From positions 1-10,563 of the forward strand of contig CAYSXL010000018.1 in the NCBI GenBank assembly GCA_964435025.1: a stretch of 10,563 nucleotides of DNA, read 5' to 3'. The translations under genes and the position numbers were made by a program. Source of the DNA: PWHW01 sp964435025 (lineage in GTDB: Bacteria; Patescibacteriota; Minisyncoccia; Minisyncoccales; PWPS01). Below, piece after piece: positions 1 through 5,844 of this stretch (position 1 is its first letter; each line of letters begins with the position of its first letter). The notes beneath the pieces were generated by a model. That model saw only the letters and a list, made by a program, of their open reading frames with translations, was not told the origin of the DNA and did no database searches.

Positions 1-53
1 GTGGTAGAATGATATAAAGGTACGGACTATAAATAATTAATATCATTTAAAAC

Positions 54-305
54 ATGGAAAACAAAAAAATAGGGGAAATTATTCATTATTTTGGTGATAT
101 AAAAGTGGCTATTATAAGGCTTTCGGATAATTTAAAGGTAGGTGAAAAGATAAGAGTAGCCGGAGGAGAAAACACCGATTTTACTCAAGAAGTTAAGTCG
201 ATAGAGGTTGAACACGAAAAGATTGAGAAAGCGAAAAAAGGCCAGGAAGTAGGAGTTAAACTTAACAAGAAGGCGAGAGAAGGATACGAAGTATATAAGG
301 TGTAA
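54..305 (+). CDS. Translation elongation factor-like small protein (EF-Tu domain 2-like)
   Basis: This 83-residue protein has the pattern of the second beta-barrel domain of translational GTPases. It starts with a GEIIHYFG-type strand, followed by LKVGEKIRV (28-36), a strand TQEVKSIEVEH (44-54), then a KKGQEVGVKL segment (61-70) and a final EGYEVYKV strand. In EF-Tu-like proteins these correspond to the 'vGdev', 'v.si...' and 'a..Gd.vgi.l' strands. There is no GTPase domain, so it is a stand-alone barrel. Proteins of this size annotated 'translation elongation factor-like' are known in archaea and candidate-phyla bacteria, and their role is not established to my knowledge. The ATG at 54 has no Shine-Dalgarno sequence. 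A gap of 37 nt without a terminator separates it from the next gene, so co-transcription is plausible. The family call is fairly confident; the function is unknown. Confidence 0.7.
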   Translation: MENKKIGEIIHYFGDIKVAIIRLSDNLKVGEKIRVAGGENTDFTQEVKSIEVEHEKIEKAKKGQEVGVKLNKKAREGYEVYKV

Positions 306-342
306 CCTTGTAGTAGTTAATGTCTAAAAACGAGTAGCTTCC

Positions 343-1158
343 ATGAAAAAACTTTTAATTGCTATAGGAATTTTATTGGCGGTGGTAATTATTGCTGTCG
401 GGGCTTTTATAGTTTTGAGAGAAGAAGATACTCCTCCTGAAGACGAAAGTGTTGACGTAGAACCTCTAAATGGTTGGAACGACCTTGAGAATGACAATGA
501 TAGAGAAGAAAGGGATGACAAAGAAAAAGAAAATGGTGACAGAGAAGAAGAACCGAATGATGACGCTGTGGAGAATGGCGAAACTGTTTCCTTGGAAAAT
601 GATGCTCCCGAACCCATTATTTATACAGGTGAAGGAGATGATGATTTTGGAATAGAAAAACCGGAAGAGGGGGCGTTTCTGCTTTATATTGAAGGAAACA
701 GTAAAGAAGAGCATTTCAAGGTTACGGGAATACATGCTCTTCCTACTTATTATGGGGGAAAGAGACCAACTCACCTTTTTGTGAATACTTTTCGAGAATA
801 TAGCGGCATTGTATTGGATTGGGAGGGGCGGACAAACGAATTGGAAGTTGTGGCAGAAGGGTCCTGGAGAATAGAAGTAAGATCTTTGCAGTCCGCAAAG
901 AAGGTTGAAATTCCGGGAAGTATCGAGGGAGAAGGAGATAACGTACTTCGGATTGAGGGAGAGCCGAGTAGAGCGGATATTACCGGAAATTTAGGAGCAG
1001 GGGATGATCCCGAATATTTTGAAGTTATCGCTTATAACACCACTAAAGAAGTCATAGTGGAAACGGATAGTCCTTACGAAGATATGGTAGAAATTTCCCC
1101 TGATACTTCTTTATTGGAGATTACTGCTCGGGGAAGTTGGGAAATAGGATTAGAATAG
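343..1158 (+). CDS. Membrane-anchored surface protein with acidic linker and two related C-terminal domains
   Basis: I do not recognise a named family. The 271-residue protein starts with two lysines and a single hydrophobic helix (about residues 4-25), which looks like an N-terminal anchor; there is no lipobox cysteine. Residues 31-90 form a strongly acidic linker (26 of 60 residues are Asp or Glu) that is probably disordered. The remainder is beta-rich and looks like a tandem duplication. Roughly residues 96-179 and 196-270 each begin with GEGD, contain a central strand pattern (EEHFKVTGIHA versus EYFEVIAYN), and end with a similar strand pair (LEVVAEGSWRIEV versus LEITARGSWEIGL). The layout suggests a surface protein that projects two small beta-sandwich-like domains beyond the membrane; this is inference. 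The gene follows the elongation-factor-like gene after 37 nt and converges on the Rel gene, with only 12 nt between the stop codons. Confidence 0.6.
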   Translation: MKKLLIAIGILLAVVIIAVGAFIVLREEDTPPEDESVDVEPLNGWNDLENDNDREERDDKEKENGDREEEPNDDAVENGETVSLENDAPEPIIYTGEGDDDFGIEKPEEGAFLLYIEGNSKEEHFKVTGIHALPTYYGGKRPTHLFVNTFREYSGIVLDWEGRTNELEVVAEGSWRIEVRSLQSAKKVEIPGSIEGEGDNVLRIEGEPSRADITGNLGAGDDPEYFEVIAYNTTKEVIVETDSPYEDMVEISPDTSLLEITARGSWEIGLE

Positions 1159-1170
1159 AACAAACCTTAC

Positions 1171-2691
1171 TTATCTTTCACCCGATCTCTTTTGTATTGC
1201 GGATTTAATATGCTTTTTAGCAGTGGTGGTTTTAGCGTATTCCGCCCATTTTTGCTTAGGGGTACTATTTTTATTGGTTATTATTTCCACAATATCACCG
1301 TTTTTTAGTTCACTGTCCAAGGCGACCATTTTTCCGTTTATCTTTGCCCCACTTGTTTGATTTCCTATTTCCGAGTGTATGGCATAAGCAAAATCAATGG
1401 GACTGGAATCGATGGGGAGGTCTATAACATCTCCTCTGGGAGTAAAAACGAAAATTCTTTGTTGAAAGAAATCGTCTTTCATTTCTTCTTCCAATTGCTC
1501 TTCGTTTTTCTCTGTAGATTGGTATTCGACAAGCTCTCTTATCCAAGCGGGTATATCATCAAAATTAATTTCAGACTCGGTTTTTCTTTCGCCGAGATGT
1601 TTTCCGAAAGGGAGGAGCCGCCTGATCCATAAGAAGTTCGCTAAATTTCCTTTCTTTTGTTTGTTTTCTTTATAGGATACGTGGGATGCAACACCAAATT
1701 CGGCTTCTTTGTGCATTTCTCTTGTCTTTATTTGGATTTCTATTACATTTCCGTATCCGGTAAATATTGTTGTGTGTAAGGCCCTATAACCATTGGGCTT
1801 AGGAAAGGCTATATAATCTTTTATTCTCCCCGGTAGAGGCCTCCATGTTCCGTGGATTATTCCCAATACTTTATAACACTCGCTAACGTCGGAAAGAACA
1901 ATTCTTAAAGCGGAAATGTCATATACTTTTTCTATATTCCAATCTTTTCTTAAGAGTTTGTTGTAAAGACTGTAAAGCGTTTTAAGGCGGTAGTCGATAT
2001 TAAAACTGGTGATTTCGTTTTTTGCCAAAACCTTCCTTACGGACTTTTGAAATTTTTCCAATTTTTTTGCATCTTCACTGGTTTTTTGTTTAAGAAGCTT
2101 TTTCGTTTTGTTGTGTGCTTCCTCATAAACAAAGGGGAAAGCCACATCTTCGAGTTCTCTGCTTAATTTCCTTATCCCGAGGCGATAGGCAATGGGTACA
2201 TATATTTCCAATGTTTCTTTTGCAATTCTTTTCCTTTTATGTTCCGGGATGTATTGCAGTGTTCTCATATTATGCAATCTGTCCGCAAGTTTAATGATAA
2301 TTACGCGGATATCCTGAGAAACAGCGACAAAAAGCTTTCTCAGGCTTTCGCTATGTCTTTCAGCACCTCTGTATTTCAATTTTCCGAGCTTAGTGACTCC
2401 GTTAACGAGGAAAAGAACATCTTCACCGAAAAGTCTTTTTATATCTTCTTCGTCGGCTTGGGCGTCTTCTATGGTGTCATGGAGAAGGCCTGCGCAAATC
2501 GTTACGGGGCTCATTTTCAGCTCACCCAAAATTTTGGCTGTTTCGTAAGCATGGACAAAGTATGGCTCACCGGAGAATCTCTCTTGTCCTTCGTGCGCTT
2601 TCTTTGAAAAGGAGAAAGCGTCCGACAAAAGTTTTTCGTCTTCTTGAGAAAGGGGACCGATAAGGCTTATTATTTCTTTTTCGCTCTCCAT
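1171..2691 (-). CDS. rel: Bifunctional (p)ppGpp synthetase/hydrolase (RelA/SpoT family), short form without ZFD/ACT domains
   Basis: This 506-residue cytoplasmic enzyme makes pppGpp/ppGpp from ATP and GTP/GDP and hydrolyses it. The N-terminal HD hydrolase domain keeps its metal and catalytic residues: H47, H71-D72 in LLHDTIED with E75-D76, and D137 in KLADRLHNMRT. The synthetase domain (about 225-345) shows YDISALRIV, the PLPGRIKDYIA segment, NGYRALHTT (300-308) and EIQIKTREMH (318-327). RIKD at 289-292 fits the RXKD motif known from bifunctional rather than synthetase-only enzymes. A TGS domain follows (about 412-472, from RIFVFTPRGDVIDLP). The protein then ends about 35 residues later, so the zinc-finger/conserved-cysteine and ACT domains of the usual ~730-residue Rel are absent. 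The stop is clean and there is no sign of a frameshift. A TATAAT -10 element lies 15-20 nt before the ATG. The family is certain; bifunctionality is inferred from intact motifs. Confidence 0.93.
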   Translation of the reverse strand: MESEKEIISLIGPLSQEDEKLLSDAFSFSKKAHEGQERFSGEPYFVHAYETAKILGELKMSPVTICAGLLHDTIEDAQADEEDIKRLFGEDVLFLVNGVTKLGKLKYRGAERHSESLRKLFVAVSQDIRVIIIKLADRLHNMRTLQYIPEHKRKRIAKETLEIYVPIAYRLGIRKLSRELEDVAFPFVYEEAHNKTKKLLKQKTSEDAKKLEKFQKSVRKVLAKNEITSFNIDYRLKTLYSLYNKLLRKDWNIEKVYDISALRIVLSDVSECYKVLGIIHGTWRPLPGRIKDYIAFPKPNGYRALHTTIFTGYGNVIEIQIKTREMHKEAEFGVASHVSYKENKQKKGNLANFLWIRRLLPFGKHLGERKTESEINFDDIPAWIRELVEYQSTEKNEEQLEEEMKDDFFQQRIFVFTPRGDVIDLPIDSSPIDFAYAIHSEIGNQTSGAKINGKMVALDSELKNGDIVEIITNKNSTPKQKWAEYAKTTTAKKHIKSAIQKRSGER

Positions 2692-2705
2692 AGTGCTTAC
2701 AGTTT

Positions 2706-2711
2706 ATTATA
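2706..2711 (-). promoter_or_regulatory. -10 element of the rel promoter
   Basis: Read on the minus strand, this is a perfect TATAAT followed by only 14 nt before the rel ATG at 2691. Transcription starting 6-8 nt downstream would leave a leader of about 8 nt. No good -35 hexamer is present at 16-18 bp; a TTGTCA lies 26 bp upstream, which is too far. The assignment rests on the -10 alone. Confidence 0.45.
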
Positions 2712-2736
2712 GATGGAGAAAATTTCCAAATTATTG

Positions 2737-2764
2737 TTGACAAAGTTTCTTAAACTGCAAGAAT
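2737..2764 (+). promoter_or_regulatory. Probable promoter of the Lys-rich repeat gene
   Basis: A consensus TTGACA -35 hexamer at 2737-2742 is followed after 16 bp by AAGAAT at 2759-2764, a 4/6 match to TATAAT. It points toward the Lys-rich gene at 2863 and would give a leader of roughly 90 nt. A 7-bp hairpin (2836-2855) sits at the end of that leader. The -35 is strong and the -10 is weak. Confidence 0.4.
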
Positions 2765-2835
2765 AAAGAAAAGAATATGTGCAAATAAAGAGAAGGTCGA
2801 CTATTTGCGTTTCCGGAAATTAAAGAAAGTAACTT

Positions 2836-2855
2836 CGACAAGATGTAACTTGTCG
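2836..2855 (+). repeat. Inverted repeat in the 5' leader of the Lys-rich gene
   Basis: CGACAAG at 2836-2842 and CTTGTCG at 2849-2855 form a perfect 7-bp stem with a 6-nt loop, ending 7 nt before the ATG at 2863. Two additional T-G wobble pairs could extend the stem into GG at 2856-2857. It is not followed by a T-run, so it is not a terminator. It could influence ribosome access to the start or be a protein-binding palindrome; the sequence does not decide between these. Confidence 0.45.
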
Positions 2856-2862
2856 GGACAAA

Positions 2863-3126
2863 ATGGTTACAAAAAAGAAAACAACTACAAAAAAGAAGGC
2901 TACTACAAAGAGAAAACCGGTAACAAAGAAAAGAACGACCACAAAGAAGAAAGCCGCTCCTAAAAAGAAAACNNNNNNNNNNNNNNNNNNNNNNNNNNNN
3001 NNNNNNNNNNNNNNNNNNNNNNNNNNNNNNNNNNNNNNNNNNNNNNNNNNNNNNNNNNNNNNNNNNNNNNNNACGACCACAAAGAAGAAAGCCGCTCCTA
3101 AAAAGAAAACGACTAGGAAAAAATAG
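2863..3126 (+). CDS. Lys/Thr-rich hexad-repeat protein, histone H1-tail-like (contains assembly gap)
   Basis: The visible protein is almost only Lys, Thr, Ala, Pro and Arg. Before the gap, 36 residues form two 18-residue units, each made of three hexads: MVTKKK-TTTKKK-ATTKRK, then PVTKKR-TTTKKK-AAPKKK. After the gap comes another TTTKKKAAPKKK, then TTRKK and a stop. Such composition is typical of histone H1-like or other nucleic-acid-binding basic tails in bacteria, so binding to DNA or RNA through charge is the likely role; this is inference from composition. The true length is unknown because 100 N interrupt the repeat. If the two identical flanks are one and the same sequence, the protein is only 41 residues and stays in frame. 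It has its own promoter-like sequence and an intrinsic terminator, so it is probably a single-gene transcript lying between two minus-strand genes. Confidence 0.65.
   Translation: MVTKKKTTTKKKATTKRKPVTKKRTTTKKKAAPKKKXXXXXXXXXXXXXXXXXXXXXXXXXXXXXXXXXXTTTKKKAAPKKKTTRKK
2935..3110 (+). repeat. 38-bp perfect direct repeat flanking the gap
   Basis: The 38 bases at 2935-2972 are identical to those at 3073-3110, and both encode TTTKKKAAPKKK in the same frame. Either the gene has further copies of this 36-bp coding unit inside the gap, or the two contig ends overlap and were never merged. Merging them gives an uninterrupted frame of 41 codons plus stop, so both readings fit the code. Confidence 0.85.
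2973..3072. other. Assembly gap of 100 N
   Basis: There are exactly 100 consecutive N, a common placeholder for a scaffold gap of unknown or estimated size. It falls inside the Lys-rich repeat gene and is flanked by identical sequence, so the real distance between the two sides could be negative (overlapping contig ends), zero or longer. Any length read across it is not reliable. Confidence 0.95.
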
Positions 3127-3139
3127 GAGCACCTTCTTA

Positions 3140-3179
3140 CCCGCCTTTTTTCTTACGATGAGGCGGGTTTTTTATTTTT
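3140..3179 (+). terminator. Intrinsic terminator of the Lys-rich gene
   Basis: CCCGCCT at 3140-3146 pairs with AGGCGGG at 3161-3167 (7 GC-rich bp, 14-nt loop). Six T, one A and five more T follow directly. It lies 13 nt after the stop of the Lys-rich gene. Its T-tract covers the stop codon of the converging cdaA gene at 3172-3174. On the minus strand no T-run follows the stem, so it should work for the plus strand only. Confidence 0.85.
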
Positions 3180-4632
3180 CCTCCTCTTTTTCTTCAATTG
3201 TAAGAGTAACTTCGACGGATGACCGAGCGTCGTTATGTATTCTGTAGGAAGGGGGCAGAGAAATGTTTGTTTCTATAGTAGTAGTTTCTTTTATATCTCC
3301 AGCCTCGATTTCTTCCGTTAAAATGTGGGCGATAGGATCTTCTCCTTCGGGAACAAGAATTCTTATTTTGTCCGGATCCACAGAAGTTTCTTTCACATCC
3401 ACCTCTTCGGGAATGTTCGTGATATCCGCTTCAATTTCTATTTCGTGGGTTTCATACTTTTGGGCTTTTACGGTAACAAAGGAGGGAGTAACATTTATTA
3501 CAGAGACATTGAAAGGGTGGCTAATATACTCTTCTTCAATAGAAAGTTCCGTGGTACCTGAATCTATCTTCTCTCCGGGAATAGTAATCCTGAGTGCATC
3601 GGAAGAAATTCCTCCCAAAACCGTTTGTCCGCGAGCGGAAAGTGTTATTGTAACGGATTCGGGAATAGTATCTTTAATTACCTTCTCTTCGGAAACCCCA
3701 GTATAGCTAATGGGAACATTAAAGTCACGTTGTATTATTTCCGCCTGATAAACAATAAGAAACCAAGCAAGTGAGGCAACGAGAACTGCCGATGACTTTT
3801 CAACCAATCTTTCCTTAAAAATATTCCCGAGGAAAGAACGTCTCTTTTCCGGGAATTTTTCTTTGTAATGTTGAAGAAGGTGTTTTTCCAATTCCCTGGT
3901 ATCTTCCAAAGTTTTAATTTTCCCGTTTTTAGTGATAGATATTTCTCCACGCTCTTCGGAGATGACAATGGCAAGTACATCGGCCTTTTCGGATATTCCG
4001 ATGGCGGCGCTGTGCCTTGTACCTCTCTCTTTTATTTGTTTTAAATTTTGAGATAAGGGAAGGTGAACACCGAATTTTGTTATCCGATCTCTGCTTATTA
4101 TTACAGCTCCGTCGTGTCCGGGAGACTGAGGGTCGAATATACTCTCAAGTAAGGAAGACGTAATTATTCCGTCTAAAATGTTACCGCCCCTTGTGTGTCT
4201 TTCTATAAACTCCTTACCGGGAATGACAATAAGAGCGCCATTTTTCTTGCGTACCAATCCTGATACCGCCTGTACAATAGAAAAAATAGTAGAAGAGTAT
4301 GCTAAAAATTTTTTCCGTTTCATTCCTCTTCCTCCGGAAGCGGCAAGAAGCTCAAAGGATCTCTTTAATTCGTCCTGAAAAATAACTACGAGAACAATAA
4401 TAAAAATACTGAAAAAAGACTGCAAAATAAGAGCAGTAATATATAACTGAAACGATCTGGCGAGCACATATATTATACCGAGCATTCCAAGACCGATAAA
4501 GGCGGCAAAAGATCTTGTCTGCTTTAAAAAGAGGATAGCGATGTAAGTGAACACTGCGATGATAACAATATCGAGCAGGTCTCCTACATAAAAGCTGGCT
4601 CCGATGTCTGTGAGAAAAGAATTAAAGTCCAT
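3172..4632 (-). CDS. cdaA: Membrane diadenylate cyclase (CdaA type) fused to C-terminal YbbR/CdaR-like domains
   Basis: The 486-residue protein is predicted to condense two ATP into cyclic di-AMP. Three hydrophobic segments (about 21-37, 43-59, 64-85) precede the cytoplasmic cyclase (DAC/DisA_N) domain, as in CdaA. The domain shows GALIVIPG (132-139), the DGA motif at D174-A176 in GHDGAVII, and GTRH at 204-207. Unlike the usual RHR motif the third position is Ser (R206-H207-S208). VISEERGEISI (223-232) closes the domain. CdaA proteins normally end near residue 270; here a fourth hydrophobic helix (about 281-297) follows, then two beta-rich segments (about 303-390 and 394-480) with the pattern of YbbR repeats, including FNVPISYTGV and VTVKAQKYE. 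YbbR/CdaR is the separate partner that binds and modulates CdaA in Firmicutes. The topology puts these repeats outside the membrane. The start is the ATG at 4632, with consensus promoter hexamers upstream. The cyclase family is confident; the YbbR assignment is good but made by eye. Confidence 0.88.
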   Translation of the reverse strand: MDFNSFLTDIGASFYVGDLLDIVIIAVFTYIAILFLKQTRSFAAFIGLGMLGIIYVLARSFQLYITALILQSFFSIFIIVLVVIFQDELKRSFELLAASGGRGMKRKKFLAYSSTIFSIVQAVSGLVRKKNGALIVIPGKEFIERHTRGGNILDGIITSSLLESIFDPQSPGHDGAVIISRDRITKFGVHLPLSQNLKQIKERGTRHSAAIGISEKADVLAIVISEERGEISITKNGKIKTLEDTRELEKHLLQHYKEKFPEKRRSFLGNIFKERLVEKSSAVLVASLAWFLIVYQAEIIQRDFNVPISYTGVSEEKVIKDTIPESVTITLSARGQTVLGGISSDALRITIPGEKIDSGTTELSIEEEYISHPFNVSVINVTPSFVTVKAQKYETHEIEIEADITNIPEEVDVKETSVDPDKIRILVPEGEDPIAHILTEEIEAGDIKETTTIETNISLPPSYRIHNDARSSVEVTLTIEEKEEEK

Positions 4633-4665
4633 GTTTTTTTCAATCAGTGATGAAGTTCGTTTTTA

Positions 4666-4693
4666 ATTATATAAGCGATATTTCATTTGTCAA
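4666..4693 (-). promoter_or_regulatory. Promoter of cdaA
   Basis: On the minus strand, TTGACA (4693-4688) is followed after 16 bp by TATAAT (4671-4666). Both hexamers match the sigma-70-type consensus. The transcript would have a leader of about 27 nt with no Shine-Dalgarno sequence before the ATG at 4632. Its -35 shares bases with the -35 of the divergent def promoter. Confidence 0.8.
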
Positions 4694-4715
4694 AAAAGGG
4701 GTTCTTTGGTAAAAT
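4687..4715 (+). promoter_or_regulatory. Promoter of the def-pcm-mltG-DJ-1 operon
   Basis: TTGTCA at 4687-4692 and TAAAAT at 4710-4715 are separated by 17 bp, each one base from consensus. The predicted start near 4722 leaves a leader of about 21 nt before the def ATG at 4743, again without a Shine-Dalgarno sequence. The -35 is the near-palindrome TTTGTCAAA, which also provides the -35 for cdaA on the other strand. Confidence 0.75.
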
Positions 4716-4742
4716 ACGCCCGTAATTTAAAATTGCTATCTC

Positions 4743-5243
4743 ATGAAGAAAAAAGATATATTGACCTACTATCATCCTGTTTTGCGCCGGAAAGCGAAGG
4801 AGGTAAGTGCGGAAGAAGAAACAGGCGTGCTTATAAAAAAAATGAAAAAGGTGCTAAAGAAAGAAGAGGGGGTCGGTCTCGCCGCTCCCCAGATTGGCGC
4901 AGCAAAGAGAGTGGTTATAGTGAACACCGCCGATGAACAGATGGTTGCTTTTCTTAATCCCGTTATAAAAGAAAAAAGTAAAGAAACAACTGTCGTGAAA
5001 GAGGGTTGCCTGAGTGTTAGGGGGGTGTGGATTAACGTGGAGCGATCCCGAAAAGTGACCGCGGAATTTTTAACAGAGGAAGGCAAAAAAATGGAGATAG
5101 AAGCGGAAGGGATGATGGCGACTATATTACAGCATGAAATAGACCATCTGGAGGGAAAACTGATTATAGACAAGGTAAATTTTTTACAAAAAATAAAAAT
5201 CCTTGCTTCTTATTACTTCCAAAAGTATGTTAGAGCTCGCTGA
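4743..5243 (+). CDS. def: Peptide deformylase
   Basis: This metalloenzyme removes the formyl group from the N-terminal methionine of nascent proteins. All three family motifs are intact in the 166-residue protein. Motif 1 is GVGLAAPQIG (43-52, with Q50), motif 2 is EGCLSV (87-92, with the metal ligand C89), and motif 3 is QHEIDHLEG (130-138, with metal ligands H131 and H135 and catalytic E132). The length is in the normal range for the family. The ATG at 4743 fits the usual N-terminus leading to YYHPVLRRKA. It is the first gene of a four-gene run, and its last 17 nt overlap the next start. Assignment and activity are very likely. Confidence 0.96.
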   Translation: MKKKDILTYYHPVLRRKAKEVSAEEETGVLIKKMKKVLKKEEGVGLAAPQIGAAKRVVIVNTADEQMVAFLNPVIKEKSKETTVVKEGCLSVRGVWINVERSRKVTAEFLTEEGKKMEIEAEGMMATILQHEIDHLEGKLIIDKVNFLQKIKILASYYFQKYVRAR

Positions 5244-5838
5244 CTATCTAAGAGAAAGAGGATTTTTGGAGGATAACCTTCTTTATAACGCTTTTTCCGT
5301 GATTGATAGAAAAGATTTCGTTTTAGAAGAGCACAGAGAGCGCGTGTATGATGATGTGCCCCTGCCAATCGGATATGGGCAGACTATCTCGCAACCACAA
5401 GTTGTAGCGTTCATGTTTGATCTTCTTGAGTTAAGAAAAGATCACGAAGTGCTTGATGTAGGGATTGGATCGGGATGGACAACAGCCCTTTTGGCGGAAA
5501 CGGCAAAAGAAGGAAGAGTGACGGGAATTGAAAAAATTCCTGAAATTTATGAATTTGCCGTGAGAAATCTACAAAAATACAGTTTTCTTCAAAAAGGGAG
5601 AGTGGAAGTTTTTTTGGGAGATGGAAAGGAGGGTAAAAAAGAAAAAGCCCCCTTTGATAGAATACTTGTTTCCGCTGCCGATACCGGGTTTGAATTACCT
5701 TCGAAAATAAAGGGTCAGATAAAAGAAGGCGGGAGGGTGGTCATACCGATAAAGTCTTCTATTTTTGTTTTTATTAAGAGGGGAGATGTTTTCGAAAAGA
5801 GCGAGTATCCGGGCTTCTCTTTCGTTCCCTTGGTTTAA
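5227..5838 (+). CDS. pcm: Protein-L-isoaspartate O-methyltransferase
   Basis: The family methylates the abnormal L-isoaspartyl residues of aged proteins with S-adenosylmethionine, starting their repair. The family signature QTISQP at 52-57 forms part of the substrate site. SAM-binding motif I is LDVGIGSGW (76-84), an acidic loop GDG lies at 131-133, motif FDRILVSAA at 143-151, then EGGRVVIPI (167-175) and the typical end SFVPLV. At 203 residues it is near the usual 205-215. I chose the ATG at 5227, which overlaps def by 17 nt. A TTG 24 nt upstream in frame would add MLLITSKS and a longer overlap, and has nothing in its favour. No Shine-Dalgarno sequence is visible, so translation may be coupled to def. 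The gap to mltG is 6 nt, so this is clearly one operon. Confidence 0.9.
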   Translation: MLELADYLRERGFLEDNLLYNAFSVIDRKDFVLEEHRERVYDDVPLPIGYGQTISQPQVVAFMFDLLELRKDHEVLDVGIGSGWTTALLAETAKEGRVTGIEKIPEIYEFAVRNLQKYSFLQKGRVEVFLGDGKEGKKEKAPFDRILVSAADTGFELPSKIKGQIKEGGRVVIPIKSSIFVFIKRGDVFEKSEYPGFSFVPLV

Positions 5839-5844
5839 AGATTT

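Noticed and set aside
1..53. Possible tRNA or promoter fragment at the window start (GGTAGAAT, two TATAAA)
   Set aside because: GGTAGAAT recalls a tRNA D-loop but no other tRNA arm follows; the TATAAA at 28-33 has only a poor -35 (TAGAAT), so neither call is supported.
297..309. AAGGT/ACCTT inverted repeat at the end of the elongation-factor-like gene
   Set aside because: Five base pairs with a 3-nt loop and no T-run, so not a terminator; the next gene is probably co-transcribed.
1159..1170. Search for a bidirectional terminator between the surface-protein gene and rel
   Set aside because: Only 12 nt separate the stops and no stem with a T-run is visible on either strand.
2863..3126. Lysine-rich repeat as a CRISPR or minisatellite array
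   Set aside because: The repeats are coding, hexad-based at the protein level and lack spacers; they are explained by the low-complexity protein.
2731..3132. Minus-strand open frame of hydrophobic Phe/Leu/Val runs opposite the Lys-rich gene
   Set aside because: It is the complement of Lys/Thr codons and crosses the N gap; it has no start context or family pattern.
5203..5226. TTG start extending the isoaspartate methyltransferase by eight residues
   Set aside because: A TTG with a longer overlap into def and no supporting motif; the ATG at 5227 is in frame and fits the family length.
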